This document shows, piece by piece, positions 1-5,049 of a DNA stretch of 8,140 bases. Numbering within the stretch: the first letter of the stretch is position 1; every line of letters begins with the position of its first letter. Under the pieces are notes generated by a model. The model was not told the origin of the DNA. It did not search any database and saw only the letters and a program-made list of their open reading frames with translations. Both the position numbers and the translations under genes were made by a program. The stretch comes from an uncultured Lachnospiraceae bacterium (lineage in GTDB: Bacteria; Bacillota; Clostridia; Lachnospirales; Lachnospiraceae): NCBI GenBank assembly GCA_947565255.1, contig CANOFI010000092.1, forward strand, positions 1 to 8,140, given 5' to 3'.

Positions 1-1272
1 CTCGGAATTGCCCTCGGAAATGTTTAAAAGAGAACAATCCATTGAAACGTTATCAGCGTTAAAATTGAAATATATTTCTTTTCCGGGATTTTCACCGCCG
101 AAGCGAACCTCCAGCCCCTCTTTCTTTTCCATGATGTCCATGCCCAATAATTTGCCGTCTTTTGATACATACATGGTCATTTCCAGTTTGTCATCGGAGT
201 CCTCGTTCAGAGATTCCGGGAGTTCTTCTAAAGCATCTTTTATAGCATCGGCAATGCTTTCATCTTTTTCCGGCAGAGACTGTTCCAGCATAGTAAAGTA
301 CTGGTTGCCATCATAATCGTATTTGGCCAGGTAGTCGCAGTAATCCGTCAAAAATTCCTTGAAGGCTTCCGCTGTAATGGTGACATCGTAAGTGTAGCAT
401 TTGTAACTCTGCTCCCCGATCTGTAAGGTGTCTTTTGAGGTGTCTTCCTCTACTTCCCAGTCCTTTGCAAAGGAAACCAGGGAATCCGGGAGCTGCTTTA
501 CACAATAATCGGTGAAATCCTGCAGGGCCAGGGAGGCCTGTGTATATTGCTGGTCAAAAAGGGAGTTGAGGGTGTTTCTGTCCTCCTCATCCATCATGGA
601 TTCCAGTTTTTTGAGTAAATCGCTTTTGTTGAGGGCGAGGTAGGAGTCCGGCAGAAAATCCTGCGAGCTTACGGCAAGAGTATCCTTGTCATAGTAAACA
701 TCCACATCCCCGCCGACGCCCATGACGTTTGCCCCGATGGAAAACTGTCCGCTGTTATTTTGCACGTCACTTTTCATTCCCAGTTCAAAATTGGTGCCCT
801 TAAGTGCTGACAGCTCCTCTATGCTGCCCCCTTTGAATTCAAGCGACAGATTCATGTCCATGCCGTCTTCCTGTATGGCCTTTAACATATCCTGTGAACC
901 AAGCTTATCTTCCAGCTCGCTCACACCGAGCTCCTTCGTGCTGAACTGCTCGTTTAACTGGGACATACAGCTTGTGATTGCCTCTGTCGGTGTATCAAAC
1001 GACGGTGTGCGGAAAAAAAACCAGTACGCGGCTCCGGCTCCGGCCGCAACGGCAACAGCGGCCCCGACACCGACGGCAATCGGCCATTTTTTCTTTTTAT
1101 GGGGCGGCTCCTGGCCTGCTGTTGTACCATAAAACGGACTGCTTTCCTGCGGCATGCCATAAGGTCTGTCACTGCCCTGCATCTGCTGGGAAAAATCATC
1201 CTGCGGTGAACCGGAGGCGGGAGTGTTTTGCGGTTCCGGCTGGCTGTTGTAAATGTTGTTTTCGTTTGACAT
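1..1272 (-). CDS. Unrecognised single-pass membrane protein with large exported domain (C-terminus off window)
   Basis: The frame is open from the ATG at 1272 to the window edge, giving 424 codons with no stop, so the C-terminal end is missing. The ATG follows an AAGGAGA ribosome binding site (1278-1284) at 5 nt spacing. Residues 1-58 are a hydrophilic Pro/Gln/Ser/Asn-rich segment. A KKKK cluster (about 59-62) follows, then a Gly/Ala/Val-rich membrane helix (about 64-87). The positive-inside rule predicts a cytoplasmic N-terminus and an exported C-terminus. The exported part (about 90-424) is acidic and alternates short beta-like stretches with Asp/Lys/Leu-rich helices, such as residues with DVDVYYDKD and MTMYVSKDGKLLGMD. 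That pattern could suit a lipoprotein-carrier-like half-barrel, but this is a guess from texture. There is no lipobox, LPXTG motif or catalytic motif in the visible part. It resembles in layout the many uncharacterised Clostridia envelope proteins with a low-complexity cytoplasmic head, one helix and an outer domain. Function is unknown. It is co-directional with the ABC ATPase but 188 bp separate them, so it probably has its own promoter. Confidence 0.8.
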   Translation of the reverse strand, partial: MSNENNIYNSQPEPQNTPASGSPQDDFSQQMQGSDRPYGMPQESSPFYGTTAGQEPPHKKKKWPIAVGVGAAVAVAAGAGAAYWFFFRTPSFDTPTEAITSCMSQLNEQFSTKELGVSELEDKLGSQDMLKAIQEDGMDMNLSLEFKGGSIEELSALKGTNFELGMKSDVQNNSGQFSIGANVMGVGGDVDVYYDKDTLAVSSQDFLPDSYLALNKSDLLKKLESMMDEEDRNTLNSLFDQQYTQASLALQDFTDYCVKQLPDSLVSFAKDWEVEEDTSKDTLQIGEQSYKCYTYDVTITAEAFKEFLTDYCDYLAKYDYDGNQYFTMLEQSLPEKDESIADAIKDALEELPESLNEDSDDKLEMTMYVSKDGKLLGMDIMEKKEGLEVRFGGENPGKEIYFNFNADNVSMDCSLLNISEGNSE

Positions 1273-1277
1273 GATAC

Positions 1278-1284
1278 TCTCCTT
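1278..1284 (-). promoter_or_regulatory. Ribosome binding site of the membrane protein gene
   Basis: On the minus strand this reads AAGGAGA, 5 nt before the ATG at 1272. It fixes the start of a gene whose other end is outside the window. Confidence 0.75.
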
Positions 1285-1288
1285 TTTG

Positions 1289-1375
1289 TGATATTATTAA
1301 ACAGGTATTTGTGAAACTTCTGTTTCATATGCGTCATTCTGCATACGATTTTCGCAATCACCTGATATTATTAAA
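1289..1375. repeat. 13-bp direct repeat upstream of the membrane protein gene
   Basis: TGATATTATTAAA occurs at 1289-1301 and again at 1363-1375, identical over 13 bp and 74 bp apart. The proximal copy abuts the ribosome binding site of the membrane protein gene. Read on the minus strand, both copies contain a TAATAAT-like stretch that could serve as a -10 element or regulator site. Neither copy has a convincing -35 box. The region is AT-rich, which raises the chance of coincidence. Confidence 0.5.
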
Positions 1376-1410
1376 TAACTGCAGAGCCACTGAATATTTA
1401 AAATTGTTTA

Positions 1411-1426
1411 AATTGTATATACAATT
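1411..1426. promoter_or_regulatory. Perfect 16-bp palindrome, candidate operator
   Basis: AATTGTATATACAATT equals its own reverse complement over all 16 bases. It lies between the ABC ATPase stop codon (1461) and the start of the membrane protein gene (1272), about 140 bp upstream of that start. The core GTATATAC fits the GT-N-TA-N-AC operator pattern described for HutC-type GntR regulators, so a dimeric repressor site is plausible. A weak promoter could overlap it on the minus strand: TTGTAT, 17 bp, then TAAATA. As RNA it would fold into a short A/U hairpin, but no U-tract follows, so an intrinsic terminator is less likely. No regulator gene is visible in the window. Confidence 0.45.
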
Positions 1427-1460
1427 ATGAAAATTCAATGCTTTTCAATTAAATGTATAT

Positions 1461-2153
1461 TTATATGTCATCTGTGTAATCGCGGAGCAGAGCGCCAATC
1501 TGCTGGTTGGGAATGCCGCTTTCGATTTTTGTCAAACTGCCGTTTTTCAGCAGATAGCGTTTGTCGCACAGCTCAAAATCAGGCTCTTCGTGGGTGGCTA
1601 AAATAACCGTTCCGCCGTGTTTCATAAAAAGCTTAAGATGGCTGCGGATATCTTCCTTGCATGGAAGATCCAGTGCTGCAGTCGGTTCATCCAAAATAAG
1701 AACCAGAGGCTGGCCGGCAAGCGCAAGTCCGATGCTTAAGCGTTTTTTCATACCGCCCGATAAGGCGCTGACTTTGGTTTTTAACATCGTGTGCAGATGC
1801 AGCATGCGCAGAACGCCGTGGTTCAGCTCGGCCTGCAGGTTCGATTTGCTGTGCGTATACCAGAGCTTTAAATTATCAAGCACCGTCAGGTCTTCCATCA
1901 GAGGATTATCCTGCGGTACATAACCGGCATACTGAAAAAAGACCCCGTTTTTTTTGTCTGCCTTTTTTCCGTCAAAATATATTTCGCCCTGTCTGGGAGT
2001 CAGAACGCCGGATAACACCTTTAAAAGCGTGGACTTTCCGCATCCGTTTGTTCCGAAAATCCCTATGCACATTCCGCGGTCCGCCTGAAGGGAGATGTTG
2101 TTCAATATGCATTTTTTTCCATAATAAAAAGAAATGTCTAAAGCCTGTAACAT
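1461..2153 (-). CDS. ABC transporter ATP-binding protein (stand-alone ATPase subunit)
   Basis: This 230-residue cytoplasmic nucleotide-binding domain would power a transporter by ATP hydrolysis. All core motifs are present: Walker A GTNGCGKST (34-42), Q-loop glutamine 81 in YVPQDNP, signature LSGGM (131-135), Walker B VLILDEP (151-157) and switch histidine 188 in ATHEE. The length and compact form match the CcmA/COG1131-like group, which usually pairs with a separate ABC-2 membrane subunit. An in-frame ATG at 2192 would add 13 residues. The ATG at 2153 is preferred because AAGGAGAA (2158-2165) precedes it, homology-like sequence begins there, and the predicted promoter -10 box (2183-2188) places the transcript start inside the longer version. 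No permease gene lies on either side: downstream is the single-pass membrane protein and upstream is a divergent PBP gene. The substrate therefore cannot be told. The family call is firm and the transported substance is unknown. Confidence 0.93.
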   Translation of the reverse strand: MLQALDISFYYGKKCILNNISLQADRGMCIGIFGTNGCGKSTLLKVLSGVLTPRQGEIYFDGKKADKKNGVFFQYAGYVPQDNPLMEDLTVLDNLKLWYTHSKSNLQAELNHGVLRMLHLHTMLKTKVSALSGGMKKRLSIGLALAGQPLVLILDEPTAALDLPCKEDIRSHLKLFMKHGGTVILATHEEPDFELCDKRYLLKNGSLTKIESGIPNQQIGALLRDYTDDI

Positions 2154-2157
2154 AGCG

Positions 2158-2165
2158 TTCTCCTT
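2158..2165 (-). promoter_or_regulatory. Ribosome binding site deciding the ABC ATPase start
   Basis: The minus strand reads AAGGAGAA followed by CGCT and the ATG at 2153. No comparable site precedes the alternative ATG at 2192. Confidence 0.8.
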
Positions 2166-2182
2166 GACTGTTGCTATACAAT

Positions 2183-2211
2183 AGTATAACAAAAAAATAC
2201 AAAATATGCAA
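2183..2211 (-). promoter_or_regulatory. Sigma-A promoter of the ABC ATPase gene
   Basis: On the minus strand TTGCAT (2206-2211) and TATACT (2183-2188) are separated by exactly 17 bp that are T-rich. Transcription would start near 2176, giving a leader of roughly 23 nt. A TATAC/GTATA inverted repeat (2175-2179 and 2184-2188) overlaps the -10 box and the likely start site, which could be a regulator site or simply the -10 sequence mirrored by chance. Confidence 0.7.
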
Positions 2212-2349
2212 TTAGAATTTCAGAAAGAAAAATAAGGAAACTTGTTTATTTTTACGGAGACTGGAGATACTCATTAAAGAAGAATTGTTTATAAATGGCG
2301 TTTTCGGGCGGGAGAGATGGACGGGTACATAGGAAGAGGACTGAAATAG
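2212..2349. other. Middle of the divergent intergenic region, nothing recognised
   Basis: The full gap between the divergent ATPase and PBP genes is about 307 bp (2154-2460). Its two ends hold the two promoters. In this middle part I see no ribosome binding site with an open frame, no clear hairpin followed by a T-tract, and no repeat. It starts A-rich and becomes G-rich and purine-rich near 2305-2340. Confidence 0.5.
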
Positions 2350-2378
2350 TTGACCGTAGTGGTTTTTTTTGGTATACT
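2350..2378 (+). promoter_or_regulatory. Sigma-A promoter of the class A PBP gene
   Basis: TTGACC (2350-2355) and TATACT (2373-2378) are separated by 17 bp that include a run of eight T. This is a near-consensus housekeeping promoter. Transcription would start near 2385, giving a leader of about 75 nt. The leader carries GCCGC (2396-2400) complementary to GCGGC (2419-2423), a modest hairpin, and a 7-bp direct repeat GCAGCGG (2399-2405 and 2416-2422). A possible ribosome binding site AAAGGA (2445-2450) is 10 nt before the ATG. Confidence 0.8.
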
Positions 2379-2460
2379 GTATATGAAAATCGGGTGCCGC
2401 AGCGGTCGGTTATGTGCAGCGGCGGATGAGAGTAAACTGCGTTGAAAGGACGGATTATAT

Positions 2461-4941
2461 ATGAATTATGGAAAGAAGGGTGCCTCAGAAAAATATCAGG
2501 CTGCTGTGTCAAGCTCTGCAAAGATTTCCAAACGCATGTTTGTGATTGGATTTAAAGTGGTCATGGTACTGCTGCTTTCCTGCGTGGTTTTTGGCATATG
2601 TGCCGGTATCGGTGTGTTTCGCGGTGTGATTGAAAGTGCGCCTGATATTTCGAATATCGATGTCTCCCCGACCGGGTATTCTACGATGATATATGATGCA
2701 TATGGCAATGAGATGACAAAATTAGTGGCGTCGGGCTCGAACCGTATCTATGTGGAAATTGAGGAGATTCCGCAGGATCTGCAGGAAGCGTTTATTGCAA
2801 TAGAGGACGCCAGATTTCGTGAACACAATGGAATTGATACGAAGGGTATTCTGCGTGCGGCGGTAGTGGGAGTGACCAGTGGTCATTTTACAGAAGGAGC
2901 CAGTACGATTACCCAGCAGCTCCTGAAAAATAATGTATTTCAGGAGTGGACGCAGGAACAGCATTTTATAGAAAAACTGAAAAGAAAGATTCAGGAGCAG
3001 TATCTGGCGCTGGAGCTGGAAAAGACGATGGATAAATCAGCGATTCTGGAAAACTATTTAAATACGATTAACCTGGGGCAGAATACACTTGGAGTACAGG
3101 CGGCTTCCAAGCGGTATTTTAATAAGGATGTCTCCCAGCTGACATTGTCGGAATGTGCCGTTATTGCGGCAATTACACAGAATCCGTCCAAATACAATCC
3201 GGTGCGCAATCCGGAACACAATGCGGAACGAAGGGAAAAGGTTCTGAACAATATGGAAGAGGAAGGGTATATTTCGGCAGAGGAGAAAAATGAAGCCCTT
3301 GCGGACGATGTGTACCAGCGGATTCAGAATGTCAATGATGAGACGAAGGTGGCCTCACCGTACACATACTATGAGGATGCCCTGATTGAACAGGTACTGA
3401 CAGATTTGGAGGAACAGAGAGGGTATTCCAGAACACAGGCATACAATCTTGTATACAGCGGAGGTCTCAGTATTTATTCTGCACAGGAGCCGGTGATCCA
3501 GCAGATTTGTGATGAGGAGTTTAACAATCCGGATAATTTCCCGGCAGGAACCCAGGTTGGGATTACATACCGGCTGACAGTAACCCACCCGGACGGAACC
3601 CAGGATAACTACAGCGAGCGTACGCTTCAGGCGTTTTTTACGGCAAATGACCCGGGATATTCAGTGATTTATAAAAATGAAGACGTTGCGAATGAGGCGG
3701 TTGCACAGTACCGTGCCAGCGTTGTGCAGGAGGGAGACAAAATTGATGAGATGTTGACTTTTACGCCGCAGCCGCAGGCTTCGCTTGTACTGATGGACTA
3801 TAAAACCGGATATGTGCGTGCAATTGTGGGAGGACGCGGCGCCAAGGAGGCCAGTCTGACGCTGAACCGTGCAACAGAGACGGAACGGCAGCCGGGTTCT
3901 ACATTTAAGGTGCTGGCAGCTTTTGCACCGGCAATTGACAGTGCCGGCAAGACGCTTGCAACGACTTATGTAGACGAACCGTACAAGTATTCCAACGGCC
4001 GGCCGGTGAGCAACTGGTACAGCGGCTACCGGGGTACGGCAACAATCCGCAAGGCAATTGAGCAGTCTATGAATATTATTGCTGTAAAGTGTATTACGGA
4101 GATTACCCCCCAGCTCGGATACGATTATCTGCTGAATTTTGGGTTTACCACACTGGTAGAAAACCGCAAATATGCCGACGGAACAACAAAGACGGACATT
4201 GCCCAGCCGCTGGCTCTGGGCGGTCTGACAGACGGCGTGACCAATCTGGAGCTTACAGCTGCGTATGCGACGATTGCCAATAAAGGGGTGTACAATCGTC
4301 CGGCATTCTATACAAAGGTTGTGGATCATGACGGAAAAGTACTCCTTGACAATACGAAACCAAAGTCCCATATTGTTTTAAAACCGTCCACCGCTTATTT
4401 TCTGACAACGGCAATGACAGATGTGGTGACGCAGGGTACCGGAAAGGCAGTGAAATTCGGAGATATGCCGATTGCCGGAAAGACCGGAACAACCTCGTCG
4501 ACTTATGATGTGTGGTTTTCAGGCTACACTCCGTACTACGCATGTTCAGTGTGGGGAGGGTACGATGTCAATACAAGTATGCACGATGCGTCTTATCATA
4601 AAACGCTGTGGAAAAATGTCATGCAGCGTGTGCACGAAGGACTTGAGCATAAAGAATTCGAAGTGCCGGATTCTATGAAACAGGTAAAGGTCTGCCAGAC
4701 ATCCGGAAAGCTTGCGACCAATTCCTGTCCGGCAAAAACAGAATACTTTGAGGAAGGAACGGAGCCGACAAGTGTATGCGGCATGCACAGGGAGAATTAT
4801 ACGGAAGATAATACACAGCCGGAAGAAGGACAGGCCCAGCCGGAAGGAACAGAAGCACAGCCGCAGCCGGAGGGGGCGGACAACGGTGGTGCGCAGGAGC
4901 CGCAGCCGGAGGGCGGAGAAGCGCAGGGGCAGGGGCAATAG
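2461..4941 (+). CDS. Class A penicillin-binding protein (PBP1A-type, bifunctional peptidoglycan synthase)
   Basis: This 826-residue protein polymerises glycan strands from lipid II and cross-links the stem peptides outside the membrane. Residues 1-25 are a short cytoplasmic head and about 28-55 form the membrane anchor. The GT51 glycosyltransferase domain follows (about 80-270), with the motif containing catalytic Glu115 (IEDARFREHNG), GASTITQQLLKN (146-157), the RKIQE segment (175-179, second conserved Glu) and ILENYLN (195-201). A linker of about 300-435 leads to the transpeptidase domain. That domain has catalytic Ser480 and Lys483 in PGSTFK, the SMN triad (536-538) and KTG (674-676), so both active sites look intact. 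After about 740 comes a segment with Cys745, Cys756 and Cys773, then an acidic Pro/Glu/Gln/Gly tail to the end. The length is usual for Firmicutes PBP1A/PonA proteins. It is monocistronic, with its own promoter at 2350-2378, and converges on the methyltransferase gene. The product call is firm; I give no symbol because several paralogues share this architecture. Confidence 0.96.
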   Translation: MNYGKKGASEKYQAAVSSSAKISKRMFVIGFKVVMVLLLSCVVFGICAGIGVFRGVIESAPDISNIDVSPTGYSTMIYDAYGNEMTKLVASGSNRIYVEIEEIPQDLQEAFIAIEDARFREHNGIDTKGILRAAVVGVTSGHFTEGASTITQQLLKNNVFQEWTQEQHFIEKLKRKIQEQYLALELEKTMDKSAILENYLNTINLGQNTLGVQAASKRYFNKDVSQLTLSECAVIAAITQNPSKYNPVRNPEHNAERREKVLNNMEEEGYISAEEKNEALADDVYQRIQNVNDETKVASPYTYYEDALIEQVLTDLEEQRGYSRTQAYNLVYSGGLSIYSAQEPVIQQICDEEFNNPDNFPAGTQVGITYRLTVTHPDGTQDNYSERTLQAFFTANDPGYSVIYKNEDVANEAVAQYRASVVQEGDKIDEMLTFTPQPQASLVLMDYKTGYVRAIVGGRGAKEASLTLNRATETERQPGSTFKVLAAFAPAIDSAGKTLATTYVDEPYKYSNGRPVSNWYSGYRGTATIRKAIEQSMNIIAVKCITEITPQLGYDYLLNFGFTTLVENRKYADGTTKTDIAQPLALGGLTDGVTNLELTAAYATIANKGVYNRPAFYTKVVDHDGKVLLDNTKPKSHIVLKPSTAYFLTTAMTDVVTQGTGKAVKFGDMPIAGKTGTTSSTYDVWFSGYTPYYACSVWGGYDVNTSMHDASYHKTLWKNVMQRVHEGLEHKEFEVPDSMKQVKVCQTSGKLATNSCPAKTEYFEEGTEPTSVCGMHRENYTEDNTQPEEGQAQPEGTEAQPQPEGADNGGAQEPQPEGGEAQGQGQ
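4816..4935 (+). repeat. Imperfect repeat tract encoding the QPEG-rich PBP tail
   Basis: CAGCCGGA recurs at 4816-4823, 4837-4844, 4864-4871 and 4903-4910, each coding Gln-Pro-Glu or Gln-Pro-Glu-Gly, and the tract ends in repeated CAGGGG units. It encodes PBP residues about 786-825. Such tracts can gain or lose units by slippage. The tail should be flexible and acidic, reaching into the wall. Confidence 0.7.
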
Positions 4942-4979
4942 GCGGACGGACCTGAATTCGGAACAAATTTCATGATATC

Positions 4980-5042
4980 CTGAGCATTCGTAGTCCAGAA
5001 AGTATGAATGGTAAGGCGCGGTTGACATAAAGCAATGCTCAG
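4980..5042. repeat. 9-bp inverted repeat in the convergent intergenic gap
   Basis: CTGAGCATT (4980-4988) is the exact reverse complement of AATGCTCAG (5034-5042), enclosing 45 bp. It sits between the PBP stop and the methyltransferase stop, where a two-way terminator would be expected. Neither strand has a T-tract after the second arm and the loop is long, so it does not look like a standard intrinsic terminator. The rest of 4942-5049 shows no gene. Confidence 0.45.
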
Positions 5043-5049
5043 ACACAAT

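Noticed and set aside
1312..1327. 6-bp hairpin TGAAAC-TTCT-GTTTCA in the leader of the membrane protein gene
   Set aside because: The stem is short and AT-rich with no T-tract. It could be part of leader structure but cannot be supported as a terminator or operator.
722..1361. Open frames on both strands over the start of the membrane protein gene
   Set aside because: They overlap the better-supported minus-strand frame, which has a ribosome binding site, a membrane helix and sensible composition.
2154..2192. Extended N-terminus of the ABC ATPase from the ATG at 2192
   Set aside because: The -10 box of the best promoter lies inside this extension and a good ribosome binding site points to the ATG at 2153.
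3661..4371. Long open frame of about 236 codons on the minus strand inside the PBP gene
   Set aside because: It lies antisense to the transpeptidase domain, is rich in Cys and Arg from reversed codons, has no ribosome binding site and shows no family motif.
4546..5046. Several overlapping minus-strand open frames under the PBP C-terminus
   Set aside because: The GC-rich repeat tail lacks stop codons in many frames. The predicted products are Leu/Arg/Pro-rich shadows without start signals.
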